64,000 nt of DNA from Micrococcales bacterium 72-143 (lineage in GTDB: Bacteria; Actinomycetota; Actinomycetes; Actinomycetales; Microbacteriaceae): assembly GCA_001898835.1 (NCBI GenBank), contig MKVM01000005.1, positions 372,001-436,000 on the forward strand. Reading direction: 5' to 3'. Shown here piece after piece: positions 20,672 to 28,657 of this stretch. The notes under the pieces are model-generated. The model was given only the letters and a program-made list of their open reading frames with translations, was not told where the DNA came from and searched no databases. Numbering within the stretch: position 1 is the first letter of the stretch; each line of letters begins with the position of its first letter. A program made the translations under genes and the position numbers.

Positions 20672-22393
20672 TCACGCCCCCAGCTGGATGCCGGCGCCCG
20701 GGATCGCGGCGAGCAGCTCGCGCGTGTAGTCGGTCTTCGGGTTCTCGAACACCTCGTCCACGGTCGCCTGCTCTACGACCATGCCCTTCTGCATGACCGT
20801 GACGTAGTCGGCGATCACACGCACGACCGCGAGGTCGTGCGTGATGAAGAGGTAGGTGAGCCCGAGCTCGGCCTGCAGGTCGGCGAGCAGGTTGAGCACC
20901 TGCGCCTGCACGAGCACGTCGAGCGCCGACACGGCCTCGTCGAGCACAACGATCTCCGGCTTGAGCGCGAGGGCGCGGGCGATCGCGACGCGCTGCCGCT
21001 GGCCGCCCGAGAGCTCGTTCGGGTAGCGCGTCAGCACCGTCTCCGGCAGCGCCACCTGGTCGAGCACCTCGCGCACCCGCGCCTTGCGCGACTTGAGGTC
21101 GCCGACGTTGTGCACGGCGAGCGGCTCGCCGATGGTGTTGCCGATGTTGTGCAGCGGGTCGAGGGAGCCGTACGGGTCCTGGAAGACCGGCTGCATCCGG
21201 CTGCGCAGCTTGAGCAGCTCCTGCTTGCCGAGCTCGGCGACGTTCTTGCCCTCCACGAGGATCTCGCCCGAGGTGAGGTCCTCCAGGCGCAGCAGGAGCT
21301 TCGCCGCCGTCGACTTGCCGGATCCCGACTCGCCGACGAGCGCCATCGTGGAGCCCCGGGGAACCTGGAACGACACCTTGTCGACCGCCGTGAAGGGGAT
21401 CGACCTCGGCCCGCCCGTGCGGATCTTGAAGACCTTCGTGGCCTCGCGGAACTCGATGACGGGCGGCGCGTCGGCCACCGCTGTGTCGGCGGTGCGCTCG
21501 GCGACCGACACGAGGTCGAACGACGCATCCGCGCCCTCGACCTCGGCCGACTCGAGCGACGCGCCCGAGGTGACCGCCGACTGGATGCGCTTGGACGCGA
21601 GGCTCGGCGCCGCGGCGACGAGCCGCTGGGTGTACGGATGTCGCGGGTCCTGCAGGATCTCGCGCGCGGGTCCCGACTCCACGATCTTGCCGCGGTGCAT
21701 GACGACGAGGTTCTCGGCGCGCTCTGCGGCGAGGCCCAGGTCGTGGGTGATGAAGATCACGGCCGTGCCGCGCTCGGCGGTGAGGCTCTCGAGGTGGTCG
21801 AGGATCTTCTTCTGCACCGTCACGTCGAGCGCGCTCGTCGGCTCGTCGGCGATCAGCAGCTTGGGGTGCGACGACAGCCCGATGCCGATGAGCACGCGCT
21901 GCCGCATGCCGCCCGAGAACTCGTGCGGGAACTGGCGGAGCCGCTGGTCGGCATCCGCGAGACCCGCCTCCTTGAGCACCTCGACGGCGCGCTTGCGCAC
22001 CTCGCGTTTGGAGCTCGCGAGGCCGTTCGCGCGGATCGTCTCCTCGACCTGGAACCCGATGCGGTGCACCGGGTTGAGCGAGTTCATCGGGTCCTGCGGG
22101 ACGAGACCGATCTCCTTGCCGCGCACGCCCTCCATCTCGTGCCGGGACAGCTTCGAGAGGTCGCGCCCCTCGAAGAGCACCTTGCCGCCCGTGATGCGGC
22201 CGGAGCCCGGGAGGAGGTTGATGATGGCGTGCGCGGTCGTCGACTTGCCGGAGCCGGACTCGCCGACGATCGCGATCGTCTCGCCGGGGTAGACGTCGAA
22301 GCTGACGCCGCGCACGGCCGGCACGAAGCCGTCCTGGGTCTTGAACGCGACCTGCAGGTCCTCGACCGACAGCAGGGGTTCCAGAGCGGTCAC
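20672..22393 (-). CDS. Peptide ABC transporter, fused double ATPase
   Basis: Cytoplasmic ATPase of 573 aa containing two complete nucleotide-binding domains, equivalent to DppD and DppF fused. Each half has Walker A (GESGSGKST twice), an ABC signature (FSGGMRQRV; LSGGQRQRV), Walker B (LLIADEPTSALD; IVVLDEAVSALD) and a switch His (FITHDLG; FITHDLA). A linker of about 50 variable residues joins them near residue 260. The GTG start overlaps the permease TGA by four bases, implying coupled translation. It powers the two permeases upstream. Confidence 0.94.
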   Translation of the reverse strand: MTALEPLLSVEDLQVAFKTQDGFVPAVRGVSFDVYPGETIAIVGESGSGKSTTAHAIINLLPGSGRITGGKVLFEGRDLSKLSRHEMEGVRGKEIGLVPQDPMNSLNPVHRIGFQVEETIRANGLASSKREVRKRAVEVLKEAGLADADQRLRQFPHEFSGGMRQRVLIGIGLSSHPKLLIADEPTSALDVTVQKKILDHLESLTAERGTAVIFITHDLGLAAERAENLVVMHRGKIVESGPAREILQDPRHPYTQRLVAAAPSLASKRIQSAVTSGASLESAEVEGADASFDLVSVAERTADTAVADAPPVIEFREATKVFKIRTGGPRSIPFTAVDKVSFQVPRGSTMALVGESGSGKSTAAKLLLRLEDLTSGEILVEGKNVAELGKQELLKLRSRMQPVFQDPYGSLDPLHNIGNTIGEPLAVHNVGDLKSRKARVREVLDQVALPETVLTRYPNELSGGQRQRVAIARALALKPEIVVLDEAVSALDVLVQAQVLNLLADLQAELGLTYLFITHDLAVVRVIADYVTVMQKGMVVEQATVDEVFENPKTDYTRELLAAIPGAGIQLGA

Positions 22394-23400
22394 CGAGTGG
22401 CCCTCGCCTTCGGGTCGAGCGCGTCGCGCACCGTCTCGCCGAGCATGATGAACGCGAGCACGGTGACGGACAGGGCGATGGACGGGTAGATGAGCGTGAA
22501 CGGCGCCGTGCGGAGGCTGTTCTGGGCCGCCGAGATGTCGTTGCCCCAGGACATGAAGATGTTGTTGGGCAGACCGACGCCGAGGAACGAGAGGGTCGCC
22601 TCCGCGGTGATCGCCCCGGCGAGCCCCACCGTCGAGATGATGATGACGGGCGCGAGCGAGTTCGGCATCACGTGCGCGAACATCGTGCGGAACTTCGACA
22701 GCCCGATCGCCTCCGAGGCCATCACGTAGTCGAGGTTCTTCACCCTCAGCACCTCGGATCTCAGGATGCGGGCCGTGGATGGCCAGCTGAAGAACCCGAT
22801 GGCGAGCGAGATGACCCAGATGTTCCGCTCGTGCAGGAACATCGACATGATCACGACGGCCGCGAGGATGTACGGGATCGCGAAGAAGATGTCGCCGAGG
22901 CGCATGAGGAGCGAGTCGAGCCAGCCGCCGAAGTAGCCGGCGAACGCGCCGATCACGACGCCCATGACAGCGACGAGCACGGTGACGATGATGCCGACCG
23001 ACAGCGAGGTGCCGGTGCCGTGCACGATGCGCGAGAACACGTCGCAGCCCTGCTTGGTGAAGCCGAGCGGATGCCCCGGGAGGGGGCCGTGGTCGGAGAT
23101 GCGCGTTCCGATGGGCACCCCGAGCGAGTCGGCGACCTCCTGCGACTTCACGCTGAGCATGCAGCCGTCGTTGGGCGGCACCTGGGTGAAGGCCGTCGGG
23201 AACAGCGCCACGAAGACGATGAAGAGGATGAAGGCGGCCGAGACCCAGAACATCCACCGACCGCGGAGGTCGCGCCAGGCGTCGAGCCAGAGGTTGGACT
23301 TGCGGTCGCTCACGCGCACCGCGTCGACGGCGCCGAGGCCGCCCTCGTCGACCTCCGCGACGAAGTGCGGGGCGGTGCGGACGGGGTTCTTACTTGACAT
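22390..23400 (-). CDS. Peptide ABC transporter permease (DppC type)
   Basis: Inner-membrane permease of 336 aa with an N-terminal extension typical of DppC/OppC, a first helix near residues 45-65, a periplasmic loop, then the BPD_transp_1 domain. The EAA-like coupling loop is visible as ASEAIGLSKFRTMFAHVMPN. It overlaps the upstream permease gene by 11 bases and the ATPase gene by four. It forms the channel with the DppB-type subunit. Confidence 0.93.
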   Translation of the reverse strand: MSSKNPVRTAPHFVAEVDEGGLGAVDAVRVSDRKSNLWLDAWRDLRGRWMFWVSAAFILFIVFVALFPTAFTQVPPNDGCMLSVKSQEVADSLGVPIGTRISDHGPLPGHPLGFTKQGCDVFSRIVHGTGTSLSVGIIVTVLVAVMGVVIGAFAGYFGGWLDSLLMRLGDIFFAIPYILAAVVIMSMFLHERNIWVISLAIGFFSWPSTARILRSEVLRVKNLDYVMASEAIGLSKFRTMFAHVMPNSLAPVIIISTVGLAGAITAEATLSFLGVGLPNNIFMSWGNDISAAQNSLRTAPFTLIYPSIALSVTVLAFIMLGETVRDALDPKARATR

Positions 23401-24319
23401 AGCGGATCCTCGGGTCGAGCACGCCGTACAGGAGGTCGATGGCGATGTTCACGAGCACGTACACGATGACGAGGATCGTGACGATCGACACGATCTCGGG
23501 GGTGTCTCCCCGGTTGATCGCCTTGAAGAGCTCGTTGCCGACGCCCGGCACGTTGAAGATGCCCTCCGTGACGGTCGCGCCCACGATCAGGATGCCGAAG
23601 TCGGCCGCGAGGTTCGTGGTCACGGGGATCATCGAGTTGCGCAGGATGTGCACGGGGATGACGCGCCCTCGCGACAGTCCCTTGCCGTACGCCATCCGCA
23701 CGAAGTCGTTCTGGCTGGTCTCGATGACCGACGCCCGCGTGAGCCGCACGACGTAGGCCATGTTGAGGCCCGCGAGCACGATCGCGGGGAGTAACAGGTC
23801 GCTCCATGGAGCGCCGGCCCCGACCGTGGGCCTGAACCAGCCGAGCTGGATGCCGAAGATCCACTGCGCGACGAAGGCGAGCACGAAGACCGGCATCGAG
23901 ATGATGACGAGCGTCACGAGCAGTGTGACGTTGTCGAAGAGGCCACCCTTGCGCAGACCCGAGATGAGGCCGGCGAGCACGCCGACGGCGAGCTGGATGA
24001 CGACGGCCAGGAGCGCGAGGCGCAGGGTCGTGGGGAAGGTGCGGGCGAGGATCTCGTTGACCGACTGGCCCGCGTAGGTAGTCCCGAGGTTGCCCTGGAG
24101 GATGTCACCGAGGTAGAGGAAGTACCGGGTGAGGAAGGGCTGGTCGAGGTGGAACTTGGCCTCGAGTGCGGCGATCTGCTCGGGCGCCGGGGTGCGGTCG
24201 CCGAACATGCGCAACACGGGGTTGCCGGGGGTGAGGAACACCATCGAGAAGATGATGAACGTCGACCCGAAGAAGACCGGGATGCCCTGGAGAAGGCGTC
24301 TGACGATGTACCAGATCAT
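23390..24319 (-). CDS. Peptide ABC transporter permease (DppB type)
   Basis: Inner-membrane permease of 309 aa, beginning with the DppB-like MIWYIVRRLLQGIPVFFG helix and carrying six predicted helices. The coupling segment MAYGKGLSRGRVIPVHILRNS is present. The N-terminal DPxAP-type region reads LTPGNPVLRMFGDRTPAPEQ, as in DppB/OppB. It is separated from the first binding-protein gene by 91 bases that hold a strong stem-loop, probably lowering permease expression relative to the binding protein. Confidence 0.93.
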   Translation of the reverse strand: MIWYIVRRLLQGIPVFFGSTFIIFSMVFLTPGNPVLRMFGDRTPAPEQIAALEAKFHLDQPFLTRYFLYLGDILQGNLGTTYAGQSVNEILARTFPTTLRLALLAVVIQLAVGVLAGLISGLRKGGLFDNVTLLVTLVIISMPVFVLAFVAQWIFGIQLGWFRPTVGAGAPWSDLLLPAIVLAGLNMAYVVRLTRASVIETSQNDFVRMAYGKGLSRGRVIPVHILRNSMIPVTTNLAADFGILIVGATVTEGIFNVPGVGNELFKAINRGDTPEIVSIVTILVIVYVLVNIAIDLLYGVLDPRIRYVK

Positions 24320-24357
24320 GGGGTTTCAGAGTCTCAGAAATTGTCGCTGAACGCACC

Positions 24358-24389
24358 CCGTGGGGCGGCGCCGAGGCGCCGCCCCACGG
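24358..24389 (-). terminator. Intra-operon stem-loop after the solute-binding gene
   Basis: A perfect 15-bp stem pairs 24358-24372 with 24375-24389, both G+C-rich, plus outer GCACC-type pairing. There is no T-run, so it is more likely a 3' stabiliser or partial terminator that lets binding protein exceed permease. This is standard for such operons but inferred here. Confidence 0.7.
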
Positions 24390-24410
24390 TGCGTGATTAG
24401 TTCGAGTCGG

Positions 24411-26039
24411 TTACTCGGACTTGGTGACCTGGTAGAGCAGCGGCCAGCTGTCCCAGCCGTACTCCACGTCCTCCACGAGCTTCGAGTAGCCGGCCGTGAC
24501 CGCGCCGTACCACAGCGGGATCGCGGGCAGGTCCTCGAAGAGGTACTTCTGCGCCTCGTTGAAGTTCTTCGACTGCTCCTCCTGCGTGGGGGACGCGAGT
24601 CCCGCACGGAACAGCTTGTCGAACTCCGGGTTCGAGTAGTCGGCGTCGTTCGAGCCGGAACCCGTCACGTAGAGCGCGCCGAGGATGTTGGCGTCCGACG
24701 GGAAGTCGAACTGCCATCCGGTGCGGAACGCCGCCTTGATCGTGCGGTCGTTGACCTCGGTACGCAGACCCTTGAAGTCCGGGTACGGGAGGCCGACAGC
24801 GTCGATGCCGAGCGAGTTCTTGATCGAGTTCACCGTCGCGTCGACCCACTCCTGGTGGCCGCCGTCGGCGTTGTAGGCGAGCTGGAAGGTGCCCGACCAC
24901 GGGCTGATCTTGTCAGCCTGCGCCCACAGCTCCTTGGCCTTCGCCACGTCGTAGTCGAGCACGTCCGAGCCCTCGATGGAGCTCGGGTCGAAGCCCGCGA
25001 TGACCGGCGAGGTGAAGTCCTCGGCCGGCGTGCGGGTGCCCTGGAAGATCACGTCGGTGATCTCCTTGCGGTCGATCGCGTGCGAGATGGCGGCGCGCCG
25101 GAGCTTGCCCTCCTCGTCGTAGCCGAAGTGCTCGAGGGTGGGCTGGATGGTGAACGACTGGAACACGGCGGTCGCCTGCTCGACCGCGCGGTCGCCCAGG
25201 TCGTCCTTGAAGGTGGCCAGCTGGCTCGTCGGCACGGAGTCGACGATGTCGACGTTGTCCGACAGCAGGTCGGCGTAGGCGGCGTCGAGCGTCGCGTAGA
25301 CCTTGAAGTTCAGGCCGCCGTTCTGCGCCTTGCGGGGACCGGTGTAGGTGTCGTTCGGAACGAGCGACAGGCTCTCGCCGTGCACCCATCCGTCCTTGCC
25401 CAGCTTGTACGGTCCGTTGCCGATCGGCGCGTCGCCGAAGGCGTCGGGGTCGTCGAAGAAGGCGTCCGGCAGCGGGAAGAACACGGTGTAGCCGAGGGCC
25501 ACCGGGAAGTCCGCGCGCGCGTCGGCGAGCTCGACGGTGAAGGTGGTGTCGTCGACCACGTCGAGGGCGAGGGTGTTCTCGCCGCCGTCGTAGGTGCCGC
25601 CCTTGAAGGCGATCGCGTCGATGAACCACCACTGGTTCAGGAGGTCGGGGTTGGACGCAGCCCACTGCCAGGCCTTGACGAAGGACTCGGCGGTCACCGG
25701 GGTGCCGTCGGAGAACTTCTGGTCCGGCTTCAGCTTGATGGTCCAGTTGATGAAGTCGTCCGACTCGATCGACTCGGCGGCGTCGTAGTCCCACGAGCCG
25801 TCGGCCTTGTAGTAGACCAGACCCGCGAAGAGCTGGTTGAGCACCTGACCGCCGTTGACCTCGTTGGTGTTGGCTGGGATCAGCGGGTTCTCCGGCTCCG
25901 ACCACGCGACGTTGACGACGCCGGTCGATGCCGAACCTCCTCCGTTGTTGCCGCCGTTGTCGGTGGCGCAACCGGAGAGGACGAGCGCGGTGGCGATTGC
26001 GACGCCCCCGGCTGCTGCTGCGATGCGAGAGATTCGCAC
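24411..26039 (-). CDS. Peptide ABC transporter solute-binding lipoprotein (first)
   Basis: Family 5 extracellular binding protein of 542 aa. The lipoprotein signal ends TALVLSGC (Cys near 23) and is followed by a Gly/Asn/Ser linker (TDNGGNNGGGSASTG). SBP_bac_5 motifs include KLKPDQKFSDGTPVTAESFVKAWQWAA and GPYKLGKDGWVHGESLSLVPND. I chose the GTG at 26039 because AGGAGG lies six bases upstream and the signal peptide begins directly; the frame continues upstream without support. It is the first gene of the importer operon and has a sigma-70-like promoter at 26104-26132. Confidence 0.93.
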   Translation of the reverse strand: MRISRIAAAAGGVAIATALVLSGCATDNGGNNGGGSASTGVVNVAWSEPENPLIPANTNEVNGGQVLNQLFAGLVYYKADGSWDYDAAESIESDDFINWTIKLKPDQKFSDGTPVTAESFVKAWQWAASNPDLLNQWWFIDAIAFKGGTYDGGENTLALDVVDDTTFTVELADARADFPVALGYTVFFPLPDAFFDDPDAFGDAPIGNGPYKLGKDGWVHGESLSLVPNDTYTGPRKAQNGGLNFKVYATLDAAYADLLSDNVDIVDSVPTSQLATFKDDLGDRAVEQATAVFQSFTIQPTLEHFGYDEEGKLRRAAISHAIDRKEITDVIFQGTRTPAEDFTSPVIAGFDPSSIEGSDVLDYDVAKAKELWAQADKISPWSGTFQLAYNADGGHQEWVDATVNSIKNSLGIDAVGLPYPDFKGLRTEVNDRTIKAAFRTGWQFDFPSDANILGALYVTGSGSNDADYSNPEFDKLFRAGLASPTQEEQSKNFNEAQKYLFEDLPAIPLWYGAVTAGYSKLVEDVEYGWDSWPLLYQVTKSE

Positions 26040-26103
26040 GGTTCCTCCTGTACACAATGGGACGCCATGCGGGCGTGTGGCGCGCATGGCGGTGTTGGGT
26101 GCA

Positions 26104-26132
26104 ACCTTAAGTCGCGATGCCCCGACCGACAA
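26104..26132 (-). promoter_or_regulatory. Sigma-70-like promoter of the peptide importer operon
   Basis: Minus strand: -35 TTGTCG (26127-26132), a 17-base spacer and -10 TAAGGT (26104-26109). It lies about 65 bases before the GTG start, leaving a leader with a strong ribosome site. The remainder of 26133-26277 shows no gene. Confidence 0.55.
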
Positions 26133-26290
26133 ACCGGATCGCGGAATCGTTACACGGAGGAAACGGTGACGCGGGAATCGTGCGCCATCTGATCGATTAC
26201 GCTCAGATATTGCGAACGCCGCCCGGATGCTGAGCACCGACCCCGACCCGCGCAGCTTTCCCGCGCGGGCGGCGGCGTAACATCGATCCC

Positions 26291-26695
26291 GTGCCGGCGC
26301 GCGTCCCGATCCCCCACACGCGACCCGTGCTCGTCTACGACGGCGACTGCGCCTTCTGCACCACCTGGGTGAACCGGCTGCGCGAGCTGCTCCCCCGCTT
26401 CCCCGAGGCCCTGCCGTACCAGTGGATCGACTACGCCGAGCTCGGGCTCGACGAGCACGACGTCACGCACTACGCCTGGTACGTGAGCCCCAGCCGTCAG
26501 CTGGGCGGTCACCTCGCGCTCTCCGCACTGCTGCGCATCCAGCGGGGCCCGTGGTGGCGCTTCGCCGGCTGGCTCATGGCGACGCCCCCGTACTCGTGGG
26601 TCGCGCGGCTCGGCTACGCCTTCGTCGCACGCAACCGGCACCGGCTCCCCGGAGGCACGCCCACGTGCGCACTTCCGCCGGCCGAGCGCGGATGA
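26291..26695 (+). CDS. DCC-family (DUF393) thiol-disulfide oxidoreductase-like protein
   Basis: Protein of 134 aa with the signature VYDGDCAFCTTWV near residues 14-26, the D-x-x-C-x-x-C-like motif of the DCC/DUF393 family. Redox activity is presumed, not shown. The GTG start is seven bases after TAACAT (26278-26283), so the transcript is probably leaderless. The ATGA overlap with the following CPBP protease gene implies coupling. Confidence 0.8.
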   Translation: MPARVPIPHTRPVLVYDGDCAFCTTWVNRLRELLPRFPEALPYQWIDYAELGLDEHDVTHYAWYVSPSRQLGGHLALSALLRIQRGPWWRFAGWLMATPPYSWVARLGYAFVARNRHRLPGGTPTCALPPAERG

Positions 26696-27495
26696 GCGCG
26701 GCGACGCCCACCGCGGACCCGGACGCGCGCCCCCCGCTCACGCGCGCCCGCATCCGCTGGGAGATCGGGATCGTGCTCGCACTCGGTCTCGGGCAGTCGG
26801 CGGTGTACGCGATCGTCGCCCTCGCCTACCGGCTCACCCGCGAGGAGGCGCTCGGTGACCAGTCGGCGACCCTCAACCCCTCGCTGAGCGACCGCGAGAT
26901 CTTCGACCTCATCTACCAGGTGCTCGGGATCGCGTTCGCCCTCGCCCCCGTGCTGCTCGTGTGCTACCTGCTGTGGGCGCCGAACCGGCCCCATCTGGGG
27001 GCACTCGGGCTCGACGGCACGCGGGTGGTGCGCGACGTCTCCTGGGGAACGGGGCTCGTGCTCGCGGTGGGCATCCCGGGGCTCGCGTTCTACGCCGTGG
27101 GACGCGCGCTCGGGCTGTTCGTCGCCGTCAACCCCGCCGGTCTGGGCGACCACTGGTGGACGATCCCGATACTGCTGCTGTCGGCGGCGCGCGCGGCGAT
27201 CCAGGAGGAGTTCGTCGTGCTCGGCTACCTCTTCGAGCGGCTGCGGCGGCTCGGCTGGGGGACCTGGCCCATCATCCTCGCCACCTCGGTGTTCCGGGCG
27301 AGCTACCACCTCTATCAGGGGCCCGGCGCCTTCATCGGCAACCTCGTGATGGGGCTCGCGTTCGGCTGGCTCTTCGCGCGGACCGGCCGGCTGCTGCCCT
27401 TCGTCGCCGCCCACTTCCTGATCGACGCGGTGGTGTTCGTCGGCTACCCGCTGGCCGCGAGCTGGTGGCCGGGGCTGTTCGGACTCCCCGGATAG
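26692..27495 (+). CDS. CPBP-family intramembrane metalloprotease
   Basis: Polytopic membrane protein of 267 aa with about seven helices. The CPBP (Abi/CAAX protease-like) motifs are visible: IQEEFVVLGYLFERLRR (Glu-Glu pair), FRASYHLYQG (His) and AAHFLIDAVVF (His). The ATG overlaps the previous stop by four bases. Members of this family act in prenyl-protein processing or bacteriocin self-protection in other organisms; the substrate here is unknown. Confidence 0.88.
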   Translation: MSAATPTADPDARPPLTRARIRWEIGIVLALGLGQSAVYAIVALAYRLTREEALGDQSATLNPSLSDREIFDLIYQVLGIAFALAPVLLVCYLLWAPNRPHLGALGLDGTRVVRDVSWGTGLVLAVGIPGLAFYAVGRALGLFVAVNPAGLGDHWWTIPILLLSAARAAIQEEFVVLGYLFERLRRLGWGTWPIILATSVFRASYHLYQGPGAFIGNLVMGLAFGWLFARTGRLLPFVAAHFLIDAVVFVGYPLAASWWPGLFGLPG

Positions 27496-27523
27496 GGGAC
27501 TCGCGACGGCCGCTCGCCGACCG

Positions 27524-27529
27524 TAGACT
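27524..27529 (+). promoter_or_regulatory. -10 element of the Pro-rich micro-protein
   Basis: TAGACT lies seven bases before the ATG at 27537 and no ribosome site intervenes. This is the leaderless arrangement seen repeatedly in the window. Confidence 0.5.
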
Positions 27530-27536
27530 CGCGCGC

Positions 27537-27698
27537 ATGTCACAGCCCGACCCGGGGGAGTCGGCGGCCGCGACGCAGACCGAGGAGCCTGCGGCCGGGC
27601 CCGCCCTGCCCCCTCCCCCTGCGGGAGCCACCCGTTTCGAGCTCCCGCCTCCCGGCGACGGCGCCGTCCGCTTCGACCTGCCCCCGCCGCCCGGCTGA
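27537..27698 (+). CDS. Pro-rich micro-protein with repeated RF-x-LPPP motif
   Basis: A 53-aa protein, MSQPDPGESAAATQTEEPAA..., without hydrophobic helix. Its second half contains two copies of a short motif, ATRFELPPP and AVRFDLPPPP. The downstream peroxiredoxin ends in a related tail, TRYALPPPE. It has a leaderless-type promoter, and its stop codon abuts a perfect palindrome. I do not recognise a family. It could be a ligand for a Pro-binding partner or a spurious ORF; the repeated motif and promoter favour a real gene. Confidence 0.5.
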   Translation: MSQPDPGESAAATQTEEPAAGPALPPPPAGATRFELPPPGDGAVRFDLPPPPG

Positions 27699-27761
27699 TA
27701 GTTCCCGTTCCGCGTGTTTGTTGCCGAAGGAACGGGAACAAACACGCGGAACGGGAACTAT
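27698..27761. repeat. Perfect palindrome with 25-bp arms
   Basis: Arms at 27698-27722 and 27737-27761 are exact reverse complements around a 14-base loop. The loop itself repeats part of the arm (GGAACGGGAAC occurs twice, from 27729 and 27749). It starts at the stop codon of the micro-protein. It is less G+C-rich than its surroundings and no T-run follows, so a simple terminator is not a full explanation. Confidence 0.85.
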
Positions 27762-27804
27762 CGCGGATGAGATGAAGCGCGGCGGAGGCAGGTGACGCGT
27801 CACG

Positions 27805-27810
27805 TATCCT
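27805..27810 (+). promoter_or_regulatory. -10 element of the peroxiredoxin gene
   Basis: TATCCT lies eight bases before the GTG at 27819, placing the transcription start at or next to the start codon. Confidence 0.5.
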
Positions 27811-27818
27811 GGAACATC

Positions 27819-28340
27819 GTGACTGGCACCGAGATCGGCGACCTCGCCCCTGACTTCGCGCTCCCCGGCATCCGCATCCAGGACGGCGTAGCCGTGCACT
27901 CCGAGTACCGGCTGTCGGCCGCCCGGGGTCGGCCCATCGTGCTCGCCTTCTATCCGCTCGACGCGAGCAAGGTCTGCACCGAGCAGCTCTGCAGCTACCA
28001 GGACCAGTTGGCGGGCTTCGAGAACCTCGGTGCCGAGGTGTGGGGCGTCAGCCTGCAGGGCGTCGCGAGCCACGAGGAGTTCGCGCGGGAGCAGGGGCTC
28101 ACCTTCCCGCTGCTCGAGGCCGACGTCGCCACGGCGAAGTCCTACGGGGTCATGCTCGGGAGCCTCGCCATCCGCCGCTCCGTGTTCATCATCGACGCCG
28201 AGGGCGTCATCCGGTGGAAGCACGTCGCGATGCTCGGGCTCACCTACCGCAGCGCGGAGCAGATCCGCGAGGAGCTGCGACGCCTCTTCCCCGAGCCCGA
28301 GGCCGGCCAGACCCGCTACGCGCTGCCGCCCCCCGAGTGA
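27819..28340 (+). CDS. Peroxiredoxin (AhpC/TSA, Bcp-like)
   Basis: Thiol peroxidase of 173 aa that reduces hydrogen or organic peroxides. A thioredoxin-fold core with DLAPDFALPG and the peroxidatic region FYPLDASKVCTEQLCSYQD, where two Cys are five residues apart as in Bcp/PrxQ. I chose the GTG at 27819 for the conserved N-terminus and the TATCCT spacing; the frame is open nine codons earlier. The C-terminal tail QTRYALPPPE extends past the domain and resembles motifs in the upstream micro-protein. Confidence 0.85.
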   Translation: MTGTEIGDLAPDFALPGIRIQDGVAVHSEYRLSAARGRPIVLAFYPLDASKVCTEQLCSYQDQLAGFENLGAEVWGVSLQGVASHEEFAREQGLTFPLLEADVATAKSYGVMLGSLAIRRSVFIIDAEGVIRWKHVAMLGLTYRSAEQIREELRRLFPEPEAGQTRYALPPPE

Positions 28341-28374
28341 GCTGACGCGCGCCGGGCCGCTTCACGGCGGAGCG

Positions 28375-28462
28375 GGATCGCTTTCGCGACGCATGCCCCC
28401 GCGTGCCGCCTCTCGGCGGCGCGCTCCCGCCAGTCCCGATGCCAGCGTCGCGAAAGCGACCC
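28375..28462. repeat. Palindromic intergenic repeat with 18-bp arms
   Basis: Left arm GGATCGCTTTCGCGACGC (28375-28392) and right arm GCGTCGCGAAAGCGACCC (28445-28462) match at 17 of 18 positions around a 52-base loop with a small inner GCCGCC/GGCGGC hairpin. The geometry matches the family A repeats, but the arm sequence is unrelated. Confidence 0.75.
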
Positions 28463-28538
28463 CGCACCCCCGCTTCGCTCGTGCGACCGATGGCGAATAG
28501 CACCGCGGGTCGACGCGGCCCGAAGACCGAACGCGCTG

Positions 28539-28576
28539 CCGGGGGTCGGCGCGACCGCGCTCGTGCCGACCCCCGG
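28539..28576. terminator. G+C-rich hairpin between convergent genes
   Basis: CCGGGGGTCGGC (28539-28550) pairs with GCCGACCCCCGG (28565-28576), 12 bp perfect. It lies between the convergent peroxiredoxin and gcvP genes. No coding signal was found in 28341-28634. Confidence 0.55.
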
Positions 28577-28613
28577 AGCGACGCGCCGCGGATTACCGCG
28601 GCGCCAGACAAAG

Positions 28614-28657
28614 CGCCCGTGGAGGCGGTCGCCCTCAGGCGAACGCCTCCACGGGCG
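28614..28657 (-). terminator. Hairpin overlapping the gcvP stop codon
   Basis: CGCCCGTGGAGGCG (28614-28627) pairs with CGCCTCCACGGGCG (28644-28657), a 14-bp perfect stem. The gcvP stop (28635-28637) lies in the loop, so the last codons form the 5' arm. The transcript would fold as translation ends. Confidence 0.65.
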
